Made by a program: the position numbers and the translations under genes. This document shows, piece by piece, positions 45,856 through 57,189 of a stretch of DNA of 64,000 nt. Under the pieces are notes generated by a model that was given only the letters and a program-made list of their open reading frames with translations, was not told where the DNA came from and did not search any database. Position 1 is the stretch's first letter, and every line of letters starts with the position of its first letter. This DNA comes from Phytophthora quininea (Eukaryota; Oomycota; Peronosporomycetes; Peronosporales; Peronosporaceae), in the NCBI GenBank assembly GCA_011947345.1, contig JAAVTG010000574.1:48224-112223 (forward strand). The letters are read 5' to 3'.

Positions 45856-46329
45856 CGTTGCGCTGTTGTCCAGACACTCTAGCACGCGGCCGAAGGTGCC
45901 CAGACCTGCTTCTCTTAGGATCTTGTAGCGGTTGAGAAGGCAGTGGCCAGGTTTGCCGGCGTAGCTTCCGAACGTGTCGTCGTGGGCAGCACTGTCTTCG
46001 CTGCCGTCTTTCTGGGCTGGCGGTGGTGGTGGCGGCTCCCTGTGGTCGTGTTAGGACTCCCTTCGGCGCGAGTGGCGATGCTTCTTGTGGTGGCGGCCGT
46101 TGTGTTCAGGCTCGGGGCTACCGCGTCGGCTGTGGGTCCTGGAGCTGCGTGTCTTGCGGCTGCTGTAGCGGTGGCGCAGCAACAAACCAAGCAATCGGAA
46201 GTCACTTCGAGGACGAGCGAGTATGAGGTTATTAGCTATAGTGTACCTTATCAGGTGTTGCACACCATCTCTGGGCGGCCATCCAGTACTTTTATACGAG
46301 CCATGGCCAGTTCGAGCTCGCTTGAACAT
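45856..46329 (-). pseudogene. CLK/LAMMER-type protein kinase, 5' fragment
   Basis: The minus strand reads an Arg/Ser/His-rich N-terminus (SSRKTRSSRTHSRRGSPEPE, then RHHKKHRHSRRRES), an in-frame TAA, then KPGHCLLNRYKILREAGLGT with FGRVLECLDNSAT. The last part is the glycine-rich loop of a dual-specificity CLK (LAMMER) kinase, which phosphorylates splicing factors. The exon ends at a GTAAGA donor (from 45855), but no downstream kinase exon is recognisable before 45083. It is therefore a captured or truncated first exon. A possible further intron lies near 46170-46250. Confidence 0.6.
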
Positions 46330-46587
46330 GTTCTTACACAACAAACCCTTGACAAGTCTCTGTTGCCAAAATTACATATCTATTTTATTATAAAAAGGTC
46401 CATTTTCGTATTTAAGCTATCTGAAGGGAGGGAGGGGGGTGAAGGCACGCTGCTGGACCAAGACCAAATCGATGCCGGTGGGTTATTGTACTGGCCATAA
46501 AAGTTGGTGCCGCAGAGTGATGTTGCCCCACGCCGGGGTCCGTTACTCGGCTAATATTGGCCGTTTGAGGCTGTTTAACTCCACAAA

Positions 46588-46902
46588 ATGATCCTGAAAC
46601 ATTTCTCTATCTACTCCACTAGGCCTCCTTGTGTCGTCCTGCGTGCCAGCCTGGCGAGAGGGAAGAAGACCAGTCAAGCCGAGGATGCGATGATTGTGAG
46701 TGCCTACAAGTTTTCCCTCAAAAGTCGAGAAGGAGGCCCTCGAGGGGCGGGGCGGACACGGGAACTTGTTCACGAATGCATTGGGACCCCAACAGCCACC
46801 ATTTCGCGCGTGTGGGGGCCTACGAGGCGAGTCAGAATGCCGAAAGTGTCGAGGTTGGTGCTCTGGAGCTTGCCAATCCTAACTATTAGGTACCTCCAGT
46901 AA
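46588..46902 (+). pseudogene. possible helix-turn-helix transposase fragment
   Basis: The open frame includes DAMIVSAYKFSLKSREGGPR and TRELVHECIGTPTATISRVW, which resembles the DNA-binding N-terminus of oomycete Tc1/mariner-type transposases. No catalytic domain follows. Assignment rests on a short stretch. Confidence 0.3.
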
Positions 46903-47176
46903 TTAATACGGTCTATTTTGCAGGTCCAGGGTGAAGAGGGCAACGTAGAATTGAACCGAAGCAGTGGAAAGGTTCATACAGAGAAGTGCAAAGGGAAGAG
47001 GACAAGTACCTCCGTGCGCTAGAAGATGAAGTCATCGAATGTGCAGGTGGTTTGAGAAGAGGAGATCGCCAGCGACAGTCAAGCTGAGGACCTATAAGAT
47101 TTAATACACTTCGCAAATTCCCGTGGACCTCTCACGTGGATTTGCTGTGCAGCCTTCCTGAACCACCCGAAGGCCT

Positions 47177-47709
47177 TTGCTTGGTTTCTGCCTCGCCTCC
47201 TCCTCCCCGGATTCCCTTGCCTGCTGCAGCCGTCATGGCTTCTGCTGCAATCTCGGCGGGGGCGCATCTCCCAAACCCCCACCTGATCCCGAAGTGACAA
47301 CAGCTGCAACTGCCCCGGATTTCGGAGGCAACTCGGACGACCCACCGTCGGCGACACCATCGGACGAGCCGGGTTTGTCTGACGAGAAGAACAGCGGCGA
47401 CCCTTCCCCAACTGACTCGGAAGGGACCTCTGCGTTGACTTCTCCTGTCACCCCCACGACCCCCTTTGCCAGTAGCTACCCATCTGCTGTGCGACGAGGG
47501 GAAGTGACAATAGCGTCCAGCGGGTAAGGCAGGCGAGGATGCTTCTTGATGAACTTACCAGACTCGCTGCTACTCTCAACAAGGATTGGGCGTCTCCCAG
47601 ACAGCCGCAGCGCTCGTCTGAAGAGGTGGAGCTCTATAAGAGTGCCATGACCAAGCCTTTCCTCGAAGAGTCGAGGAAACAGTCTCCTTCAAAAGCTCGG
47701 AAAACTTAA
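47177..47709 (+). pseudogene. Ser/Pro/Asp-rich ORF, retroelement-like
   Basis: An acidic low-complexity segment (GLSDEKNSGDPSPTDSEGT) followed, after a frame change near 47525, by LLDELTRLAATLNKDWASPR and EEVELYKSAMTKPFLEESRK ending at TAA 47707-47709. It precedes the gag-like coiled-coil ORF in the same direction and may be its upstream leader ORF. Not recognised with certainty. Confidence 0.35.
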
Positions 47710-47711
47710 AG

Positions 47712-47734
47712 CCCCACGAGCACTCTTCGTGGGG
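47712..47734. repeat. perfect 8-bp stem-loop followed by T5
   Basis: CCCCACGA, a 7-base loop, TCGTGGGG, then TTTTT, three bases after the stop of the preceding ORF. The shape imitates an intrinsic terminator, which is not expected to work in an oomycete nucleus; it could be a retroelement RNA structure. Confidence 0.5.
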
Positions 47735-47898
47735 TTTTTCGCTTCAACCTCACCGATCGCTTTAGGGGGGACGGATGACGAAGACGAAGTTCTTCGTGCT
47801 TGGGCGCAGTCATTAGCTAATTTGTCGTGAAATATATCACGATAAATTACGATCTTGAGGCGCCAAAGAACAAATAGCCGCCGTCCAGCAAGACCAAG

Positions 47899-49738
47899 AT
47901 GGTGGTGACCCGGTCGCAGGCGGCTGCTGCGCAAGCCGCTGCACAAGCCACGATGCAAGGCCCCGAGCTACATGACAACATGACTGCAATCGTTGAGGTT
48001 CCGAGCGTGGCCAGCTCTCCAACTTCGATCCAGCTTGTCCCAGACGCAGAAGACGAGCTAGAGGACCTTGCCGAGCGCTTTTCCGCTCAAACGCAAGCCC
48101 TGGTCGGTGAGCACGTTATGCTAGAGTTTCGGCAGGAAGGCCTCAATCAAGCGCAGAAAACAGCGCTAGTTGCTGTTCAAGATTACGCGGAGTCAGGGTT
48201 GAATGAGCTGGCCAACAGGCAGTTGGTCATGGTTCAAGAATTTAAAGGTGAATTGGCTTCGACTCGATCAGTGTTTTAAGAGCAGATAACTCGTCTACAA
48301 AACTTACACGGAGATTTTGGAGCACAACTGGAGGGAAAAGTGAACAAGAGTCTTGCTCAGGCAATTCAAGATCTTCAGCGTGATTTGCAGCTCGCTCGTC
48401 AGGCTCACACTGACGGAGCCAACCAGATTGAACATACTGTCAACTCCAAGATTGAAGCCGGTTTTAAGGAGGTGAATGACCATGTGCATCAGCAAATTGT
48501 GGAGCATCTAACGTCCCGCCTAGGTTCCAACCCTGCCAAGGGTGTGGAGCAGCTCGTACTAAAGTCTACCTCAGCTATGGGACCTCGGATTAAGGCCTCC
48601 TTAGAACGTAGCTTTGATGAACTACTTACCAGCAAATTGGGTTCACGCAACGAAGGACACACCAACGAGAACGTTGATGAGCTTGTGCACAAACTCATAG
48701 AGACGTCTGTATCGAATATGGCGCATCGCCTGGAGCAGTCAATTGATCTTCGGCTTGACCATATTAGGTAGGAAACGCAGCGCCGGCTCGATTCGAATCG
48801 TTCTTCAGACGAAACAATTGCCGAAGATACCCAACAACTTGTTACGCAAGAGACCACTCGATTTGTACGCCAAGCCGAGTCGCGGATGCAGAAAGTGGTC
48901 ACCGCTGCTCGGGCAGAAATGAACCTGCAAGTTCAACGTCAAGCTGATGCTACATCTATCTTGCGCGAACAACTTCATCAACACCAACCACGCTTGGCAG
49001 GGAATGACTCGAACATGGGTGCTGTTGAAAGAAAACTGAAGGCATTTGTGGTGGATGAAGTTGCCGGGCAAGTGGATCTCATTCAGCAACCCTCAACAGA
49101 CGAGGAGATGTGTCAACACTTTGCTAATTTAGTAGGGTTTGAACTAACGGTTTGAACTAACAAGAGTTCTTGACGAACGATAAACCCGACCATCCGTCAA
49201 AAATGCATCAGGTTCAGCTGAAATCAAACGGTCTGTTGAGAGCAGTATCCAGCCTATCATTCCAACTGTCCGTGACGCTGTTAATCAAGCAATGCTGCAT
49301 GAGGTGCCTGCTACTGACGGAAGCAGAGCCAGCGATGCGATTCAAGAAGGGGATACAGATGGTGACGACGACTATGGTCTGTCAGAAGAAGATCGACAAA
49401 TACAACGAAGAATGAGGTAGGCATTGGCCCATGCTCAAGGAGTTGTGTGCAAAAAGCACATTAAAGGCGAGCAAACCCGTGGATCGGCTGACGCTACAGC
49501 AGATGATATACGCAGAACAAGCAGCGTTCCAAGAGAAAATAGGCCGAGTCCACGACAAAAACCCAATATTGGATCAAGAGGACAGCCTGGTACGTTAGGC
49601 CACAGTAGCCATAGGCTTGGTCTGCGTGCAACGTCAGCCATATTCAAAATCATGTCGCGAAGAGGGCTGAAGCCTCAGCACAGCGATATGCTTCTCGATC
49701 CTAAAACCCTTTGCCTGGTGCTGCTGACGTTCATGTAG
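47899..49738 (+). pseudogene. gag-like coiled-coil retroelement protein, broken
   Basis: The ATG at 47899 starts MVVTRSQAAAAQAAAQATMQ, a start typical of oomycete gypsy Gag. It continues as a long, mostly helical, Gln/Glu/Leu-rich protein (AQTQALVGEHVMLEFRQEGL, KSLAQAIQDLQRDLQLARQ). In-frame stops at about 48277 and 48768 leave the same frame open. A frame change near 49150 leads on to EEDRQIQRRMR. It fades near 49740 without a capsid domain, zinc knuckle or pol. An old 3'-truncated LTR-element remnant is the best guess; a cellular coiled-coil protein cannot be excluded. Confidence 0.45.
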
Positions 49739-49912
49739 TACGCAGAAGGAAGGACGAAATTCGTAGCTCGTAATGTGATGAATATTATGCACAAGAAATC
49801 AACGTAAGACACTAATGCTTCGGGCAAACCCCAACTATACAAATACCGCCGGATAGGTCATTCCGCCTTGAGTGGTGCTTCTCCGTCAGACCAACCGGTC
49901 GGGATCTGCTTT

Positions 49913-50200
49913 TCAGCGAGCGACTGATTTCAGCTCCTCGTTCGCGTATCCCTTGATCTGACCCAAAAACAGCAAATGCTCCTCCACCGACAGCTCCGGG
50001 AGCACGACATGGTGCTGGAAACAGATCCCGAGCGACTGACGTAGTTCATCCTCTTCGTTGATTGACACGCCGCGGAAAGCGGCGTTTCCGCTTGAGGAGC
50101 CATCATACCCGTGAGCATGGAGATGAGAATCGTCTTGCCGGCGCCGTTGTGTCCAGCCGTACCTCCGTCGGCACTTCGAATGGCAGCGTTCCCGGGGCTT
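49913..50200 (-). pseudogene. ABC-A family transporter, nucleotide-binding domain fragment
   Basis: Minus strand: Walker A region GHNGAGKTILISMLTGMM (about 50155-50100), a one-base frame change, then SSGNAAFRGVSINEEDELRQ and SLGICFQHHVVLPELSVEEH with LLFLGQIKGYANEEL (Q-loop region and EHL motif of ABCA proteins). It ends before the signature motif and Walker B. ABC-A proteins are lipid exporters in membranes; this piece is only about 95 codons and stands alone. Confidence 0.7.
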
Positions 50201-50214
50201 TTGCACTTCCAGTT

Positions 50215-50438
50215 CCGCTTAAAAATGAGAGAAGGCCACCAGTCGAGGGTGCTGAATCACAAGCAGACATAGTGACACCTCCGCCGATACCGGAACCGGA
50301 GGTTGCACCAGTAGCTATCCCGACAAGCAAAGAAATACCACTACCGTTTCCGATGGTTTTTCTTCCAACCGAGAGCGTAATCGACCCACCATCGCCGCCC
50401 CCATTGACATGTATGAGCTTTACTGCGGCGCCAGCCAT
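50215..50438 (-). pseudogene. Gly/Ser/Thr-repeat protein fragment
   Basis: The minus-strand open frame ISLLVGIATGATSGSGIGGG, then STGGLLSFLSGTGSAKAPG, has the repeating G-x-A-T/S-x-G-S-G pattern of large oomycete surface or secreted repeat proteins. Joined to the ABC fragment without a clear boundary. Low-complexity, so the family call is weak. Confidence 0.3.
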
Positions 50439-50450
50439 TTTAGAATGCTC

Positions 50451-52747
50451 TTACGCCACTTCCTTTTGCTCTTCATACAGCGTGGCACTCGAGACACAGT
50501 TTTCCATCATGTCATCCATGATACTATCCATATCCATGTAAATATCGGGGTCTGCATCAAGCGGGAAGGTGAAACACGATGGCGCATGATGCCTGTGTTG
50601 TTCGCGAGGGATTGCTTCACACTGCGATTGGTCGATAAAATCGCGATTGCGATTTAAGAACGAGCACATATCAATATTTCGCTGGGATAAGCTGGTGCGT
50701 TGAGTGCTTACCATGTTTCCGCTTACACTGAAATCTCGCTCAATCTGACAAGATGACATCGGAATGGCAAAAACACTTTTACCACTTTGGGCAGCAATCG
50801 GTAGTTACCTGCATGTTCCATTCTCTCCCAAAACGAAAGCACTGATTCCGGTTTGTTGTTATTCAAAGCACGTAGAGGCTCAATTGGGTCGTTCATCCAC
50901 CTATCAATTTCTTCATCGAGATATCGCTGTGAGTGATTAGAGGGGTGTGGCTGTGGCCTACTGCTCCGTGGTGCGAACATCTCCTCTAACTCGTTGAAAT
51001 ATACTGGAGCGGAACTAGGCGCTGGATCACGCATTTTCGGCTCTGCTATTCGCTCGATCAAATTTCGCAGCTGGTCACGAATGCGTTGATGAACCTTGTC
51101 ACGTTTCTCACAAGCTACCCGTCCATTATCTCCGTTATTCTGGCAAACTTTCAGTATGACAGCATTAAGGTTATGTCTTGGACTTTTGAACACTGGATGC
51201 AGTTTTTGCTGCATTTCAAACACAAAAGATGTTTTTGCCATCTTGGTTTCATCGTGATATCGAATAAAAAAGCGCTTGTCGAGAGCTTCTTGAAGTAGAC
51301 GACGCGTTGTTGCTGCTAACGGTGTTAGATCGCTTGGTTGGATCCAGATAGGTTTCTTCGGTGTTGAAAGGTAGTGGCAAATTGGTTTTTCAATATCGAG
51401 ATCGTTTAGACGAATGCGGTACAACATCATCAGATTGTCGACCTGAGTTGGCAACTCCGCTTGGCAGGAACGCTTGAGATCAGCTAGAGACTGCAGTATG
51501 GACAGCACTTGAGTTAAAGTTGTAAATTTACCAGCAAGAGGAAATACGGGTGGTGTGCTATTTTCTCGGATTGCTTTGCGTGCTCTTTCATCGTACCAAG
51601 CTTGGATGGCTTGCCATTTGTCTAAAACACGTCGCGTTGCCTTGCTCACGCTAAGGAAACGCGCATCGGAATAGTTAAGTAGCGTGGTGGATTTTCCAGT
51701 CGTCATACTCTCACAAAGTTCCTTAAACAGATCACCGGTAACCTCCACGTGCTTCACTTCGTAAATGACCTTGTTCATTTTCTTTATTAGAGAAGTCATA
51801 CCAGGGTTCTTGCTGTTGTTAGCAGCCTTCATGCCACACGACGCGCGTGTAGCTGCATGCGACATATGTGCCAAACACCACTCCCACTGGTAATGCAGTC
51901 GCTTCCTCATCAAATTTTGCACGTCGGCGCCTTTGTCACTTGTAGCACCGTAAAAATTATCCACCGTCAATTCAAAGTCCTCCAAAGTACGCTTAATCCA
52001 ACACAAAAATGGAGCTTGAATACCACCATCTTGATCTCCATAAGCAGGCGTGAATTTACGCGTCCCGAGAAGAACAGATCTAAAATTCCAGTCATTGTCA
52101 ATTAGATAAACCCGTAGTCCCAGAAATTTGTCCGACGTCGTTTTACAAGTCCACATGTCAGCTACCATAGTTAGGTTCGGATACTGCTGAAGGTTGGACT
52201 TGAGAAATCCAACGATCTCTTTTCTAGTCGACGAATATATTTCAATGATACATTCGTTGACACGTTCTGTCGTCAGCGTGCTCTGCACCTCTTGCATCAA
52301 CACGAGTGCCTCTTTCGATCTTGACTCTTCATACTCGACCATCTCCAGTGGTAGATTGTTGTTGATAATGCACAAAGTCTCAAGGAGTAGATTTAGACGG
52401 ACTGGATTGCGAGTGTAGAGAGTTGACGCACGCAAATGCTCAATGTCTACATTGCGTTTTCGCTTGGTCACCACCTCCTTCACTGTCTTCGATGACTCAA
52501 GATGGTGTCGAGTTGTGAGATGCTTCACAGCGGACGATGTTTTTCCGCCAGACAACAAAATGAGATTTCTCCCATCTGTTGCTTCTCGGCACTCCGAGTC
52601 CGCCATGCATATGAACGCTTTCTTGGTTTGTTGATCATCTGTGTACGTGACTCGAACGCCCCAGTCGTCGATGTACGAGTACTCTCCACCCGGCGGTATC
52701 CGTTCGAACCCGCCCCTATTCGTCCAACTCTTCACGCCAGCTTTCAC
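50451..52747 (-). CDS. hAT-family transposase (one frame break)
   Basis: 674 open codons from ATG 52747, the longest ORF here apart from two retroelement ORFs. The N-terminus has a BED-like C2H2 pattern (FICMADSEC...HLTTRHH). The catalytic core shows VADMWTCKTTSDKFLGLRV and VDNFYGATSDKGADV with LAHMSHAATRA. The C-terminal dimerisation region starts PESVLSFWERM and then changes frame in the run at 50769-50773 (T on the coding strand). The other frame supplies AIPMSSCQIERDFSVSG then TQRTSLSQRNIDM, ending at 50451. The ERDFS block and its position are diagnostic of hAT. The single break is a homopolymer loss, so the enzyme may be functional. I found no TIRs or 8-bp duplication. Confidence 0.85.
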
Positions 52748-53135
52748 GTGCGCGGGATGTTTTGGTGCTACCGTCTTAATGAAAGTCCTCGTGTGATTTA
52801 AACGGAGCTTGAGATCCCTTCAGGGCCTGGAGGCTGCTTGAATGGCGAGTGGGTTGCGAGCTTCTCGCGGCCCCCGAGATCGTCGTAATTTACGGCGAAT
52901 CTTCGCACTGACTAAATATTATTGGCCAATTAGGGAGCGATATCACGAGCAGATTTCACTTGCTTATTTCCGCCTGCTTCAAACACGAAGTTTTCCGCTG
53001 GGAGACAGCGCGAGTGCTCGTGTTTCTCGTACTTTCGTGGGGAAGAAAAACCCTCAAAATCCGAGTTCGTGGGATTATGCAAGAGCACAGGCGCTGCCCT
53101 TTCATGTGCTCGTGTAACGGTTCTTCGTTGGAGGC

Positions 53136-55030
53136 TTGGCCATGACCACAACTGATGTGCACTCTGACCACGGTTTGCGCCGACGAACCCAGCTAGAGAC
53201 ATCAGCCCTGTTAGCATATTTGCGCGGAGACCTTGAATTACCTCATCCGCCCCGGTTCCTGAAGGCCACCATGCCGGTGCTGCAACGCGCCATCATCGAA
53301 GAATTTCACGAACGCCATGTTGAAGTCACGCTGACCGCTAATATACCTCCACAGGTCAAGCTTCGACGGAACATGTCCTCGATGGTCCTATTCGAACAGC
53401 TATTTGTGGCTAATACGGACGCTCATCACGGCAAAGCAACGATTGCCCGCATGATGTCGGACACTAAGTGACTTTACTTGATGGACTACACATTATTAAG
53501 TTTGTATTCCACAATCACCGTATCGCGGATTTTTAGATCGGGGCCACGCTTCGGCTTCAACGAGCCGTCATTGAAATACTCGGCACTGAGCGCTCACAGT
53601 CCCAGCCGGATGGCACCTACGAGCTCAATCAACTCACTCGAATGTATTCGATTCGTGTACTCGGTGGCAGGGAGCTGGGGCTGGTTGCTTTGACTGCTGC
53701 ATTTTCGCAGCTGGCTGGGGTAGCCGTCATTGACACGGAGAAGCCAAGCACAAAGGCAACACTGTAGCGGACGGCCGCTACGTTGCTCTGCGTTTTGACC
53801 AGGAGGATTCCCTGCAGAACTGCACGGAGTGTCATCAGTCACGCTTGGCTCGGTGGAGGTGGGAATTCATCAGCACCTTCTCCACCCTAGAACCCCTTGT
53901 GCAAGATGCTGTAGTCCGCGCCACACCACCGCATACTGCCGGGTTGGGAGCTCTTTGCTTGCTGAAGCGCGACGTCGAGGCTCGCGTACGTACGTAGGCG
54001 ATGTGGAGGCGTTCGAGGTAGGATCGGCGAACACATACTGTCACTCGGACGGCGACAGCCTCGAAACTCTTCTTTGGCTCTCCAAACCGAAATAACTGGG
54101 AAGTGAGGACAGGACGGGACGTCTTCCGGCCGTGAATTTGTCCAATCCATTGTACCAGCAAAGGATGCTCCCTCCGGCGCCAACCCGCTGGCACCAACCA
54201 TTGAAGGAGCGGTTGAGGCCTCAACTAGCACATCTGATGGCTACACGGTGGTCCGCTCTAAAGCAGCACAAAGGAAATTGGCAGCAGCGGCCAAAAAGGA
54301 AACGACCCAGGCGAAGTCAATAGCGCTAGCTGACTCAAAGATCGGTGAGGCCACGAAACGAGCGGGGAAACGAGGGGCTGCAAAGGAGCGAGCTCAGTCA
54401 GAATCCACGGTATCGAGACGCCCACAATCAGCTACTCCTCACAGCTCTGCCCATCGGGATCGGCGTTGCTCCACTCAGTCTCCCTTTACTGCTTTTCATC
54501 AAGAGCAAGTCAGCGGCAAATTCGATGCACTCATGGAAGCTGATGACGAGGCTTCCGAAGCTGAGTCTAGTGGAGCCGAAGATGAGGAAGCGCAGTACGC
54601 CTACTCCCACCTGCAGACGCCTGGAGCAACAGAGCAGATAGAGGACGCTGTCTTTAAAGTCGCTGCCAACTCGGTAACCTCCACTGAAGGCACACTCGAT
54701 GGAGGACATGGAAGTCGACGCGGTCACAGCAACTTCGGTGCAACCTGCTGCCATAGACTCCGAGCTCTCGAGTGATGTGAGATCTTCGGCTCCCACGTCA
54801 ACTCAACCTTCCTCCCCACTCCAGGATCAAAATTTGCCTTTTCAATTGATTTCACTGCAGAGGCTTCAAACCACAGCTTGCAGCTGTCTATCAGCTTGGC
54901 GCAGTCAACGTCGAATCTTGGCTGGCAGTCTGTTGGCGAGGCTCCTACTCCAACATCCTCGCAAGAATTTACGATCGGACGGACCACAGCGGCGACAGAC
55001 CCGCCGCAACAACTACACCCATTCCTCGAT
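53136..55030 (+). pseudogene. OTU-type LINE ORF1-like region
   Basis: Starts MAMTTTDVHSDHGLRRRTQL. A likely RNA-binding fold is suggested by FEQLFVANTDAHHGKATIAR and, one frame over, GLHIIKFVFHNHRIADFL (about 53472-53550). A CxxC-like stretch QNCTECHQSRLARWRWEF follows near 53815. The region 54248-54775 is open and rich in Lys, Ala and Ser, then acidic (SEAESSGAEDEEA). No known domain is certain, but the position before the OTU and endonuclease fits a LINE ORF1. Confidence 0.45.
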
Positions 55031-56209
55031 GGATTTCAAGCTCGACTGTTTGAAGTTCCAGCTAACGGACAATGTGGATTTGCGGCGTTTTTTGCCTGAA
55101 CAATGAACGAGACTAGTCCTTTGGAGTTCACTGACGAGACAGTCCCCGCAATCAATGCTTTGAAAAGGAAGGTGCTCACGCTCATGATGGCGAATCTACC
55201 AGATGATGTCGCCGCAGGAGTTGTTGATCCTATCCGCGAAATTAGTCATTTGTAATCAGCAAAGGATCGCCCTGTCTCGAAGGTTGTTGCCACCGACGCT
55301 CTCTTCAAGCACTATCAAGTTGAAAGACGGTGCTCGATTAAGACCTCAGTGCAGGCTTTGTTTTGGTCAGGATCGGAGGTCTTACGTGCAATGGCACAGC
55401 ATCTGCGAGAGGTGATTTTCGTCTTTGACGTCGATGCGCGTAATGACGCCCATGTGCAGCGCTACTACTATAAAGCTTACGTCTTACCCAACGGAAAGGA
55501 GCATGAGTCTGGATGCGGCGGACCCCTTGCGGACGACCAAGCCAAAAGCATGTTCAAACAGTACCAGCACTTGCACATTGTGCCGACAATGATGATTCTA
55601 CGTCGAAATGAAAGCCATTTCTTTGGGGTGGGGAATCATCCGGATACTTTTTTCGCTGGCATGCTGAAGTCGATCCAGATTATGCTGAGGATGTGGTGGG
55701 GCCTTTCGTGGCTGATGGAAATTAATGTCATACCGCCGGGAGAACCCGAGGAAGTGACCCAGCTCGACTTGGACCTGAATGAAGACTCCGATGAAGTAAA
55801 TGCAGCTATCTTACTCCGCGAACCAATGCGAAACAGACTTGACATCCTCCACAGGCGGCTGGACCTGCCTGTTGTTGACGCAGAACCAATCAACCAAAGG
55901 CGGAGCGTTCAACTGATGGAGATTGCAGAGCAGATAGTCTGCGAGGCGGCCGAAGCCGAGCACGACGCCACCCGGAACTGCACTGGGACAGCTTTGGCAC
56001 ATCTTTCAACGGAGAGGTATCACGTATCTCCCCGTGGACGAATTGACAAGGATGCGTATGAACGCTTACTGCAAGCGATTCAGATGGACCCTGAACTTTT
56101 AACGGATCGGACGAAAATGCGCCATCTTCAACAAGAGAACAGAGCTACCCTTGGTAGTTGGATCTCGCAAAATCGCCAGTTCATTCATCGAGCGGTCTCA
56201 GCGGCATGA
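55031..56209 (+). pseudogene. OTU-like cysteine protease domain of LINE
   Basis: ARLFEVPANGQCGFAAFF (55040-55100) contains the catalytic-Cys motif (TGT at 55073-55075), with NGQC in place of the common DGxC. After stops and a frame change the domain continues QALFWSGSEVLRAMAQHLRE and FVFDVDARNDAHVQRYY, and closes with ESHFFGV (His at 55616-55618), the usual distance from the Cys. OTU enzymes cleave ubiquitin or polyproteins; here it may process LINE proteins or remove ubiquitin. The remainder to 56209 is an unassigned helical tail. The ORF is broken, so activity is lost in this copy. Confidence 0.65.
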
Positions 56210-56212
56210 ACG

Positions 56213-56833
56213 ATGACGGACATACTACCGTGGCTATTAGAGCATCGTCACGCGCTACATCAGCTCTTCTCCTTTAAAAGGAGAAGAAAAGGAGTCCTTT
56301 TACCGTACCCAGAACTCGCTGCAAAGGAGATCGGCAGAACGCAGCTGCTTCGATGGGGGTCACTCGAAGAATACGATGCTCAAGCCTCTGTCATCCACTC
56401 TTTCGCTTCCGACCACGCGCTCCCCGATACTATGCAGGAATTCTGCCGCGCTTGGGTGGCGAACTGCCCGACGGATTGCACGCAAGCTCCCGAGGCAAAT
56501 ACCGCCGCTCATGCTGATCGGTGGAGCAGGCTCTGTCGAATGTGTCCCAAGATCCGCAACCTTTCCCGGCCTGATGATATTCCGTCTTCGCACTGGCGGA
56601 TATTACACGTGCTTCCTTTTATGACATGGACGTGGAGCAAGCTTGCTGTCGGAGGGGCAGACCACGGCTCGTTGGCGGACCTGTCCAGGTCCAGCGAGGG
56701 CATTCGCGAGTTTTGCTCACAGGCAGATCGCACAGATGATTGGAGCTCAATACTGAGGATCCCCATGGAAATCTCCTGGGAGGACCGCTCAGCAAGTATA
56801 ATTGCTGTGGGGCTCGCTCATTCTCAGTACTAA
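56213..56833 (+). CDS. unassigned ORF in OTU-type LINE
   Basis: 206 open codons from ATG 56213 (MTDILPWLLEHRHALHQLFS), rich in Trp and Arg, with AHADRWSRLCRMCPKIRN and ILHVLPFMTWTWSKLAVGG. It follows the OTU region after one stop and probably is the continuation of the same protein. Function unknown. Confidence 0.4.
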   Translation: MTDILPWLLEHRHALHQLFSFKRRRKGVLLPYPELAAKEIGRTQLLRWGSLEEYDAQASVIHSFASDHALPDTMQEFCRAWVANCPTDCTQAPEANTAAHADRWSRLCRMCPKIRNLSRPDDIPSSHWRILHVLPFMTWTWSKLAVGGADHGSLADLSRSSEGIREFCSQADRTDDWSSILRIPMEISWEDRSASIIAVGLAHSQY

Positions 56834-57189
56834 GGGCACTTCTTGCTCTCTTGGTTTAGAAGTAGCTAATGCATCTACTCGGGATCAGTTGCGAAATTTT
56901 TCGCAACACCACCAAACCTCACAGGTCCACCGCCGTGCGACACTGCGGCAAGACTCTCCTGTAAAATGTGCTACCACAGAGCGCTCGAGCGATTCGGGGT
57001 TAAACAGCTATCATGCACACACGACAGGCAGTGCTCGGAGATTTTTCCCGGTATTACCGGAGAGCGACAAGCATCTGCAGCAAAATCGGCATTCCGAGCG
57101 GCACGAAAAATATCGTCCGCATCAAGCGGCAGGAAGAACGTGACCTTGAGCAATGCACTGCAGGGCTCCCACGACCCCGCGAGCTTCAT

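Noticed and set aside
45943..46500. Plus-strand ORF of 185 codons, Val/Ala-rich and membrane-like
   Set aside because: It is the antisense of the Arg/Ser-rich kinase N-terminus; complementary codons turn Arg/Ser/His into Ala/Val/Trp runs.
50062..50541. Plus-strand Pro-rich ORF of 159 codons
   Set aside because: Opposite strand of the ABC-A and Gly/Ser fragments; Pro-rich composition is the complement of Gly codons.
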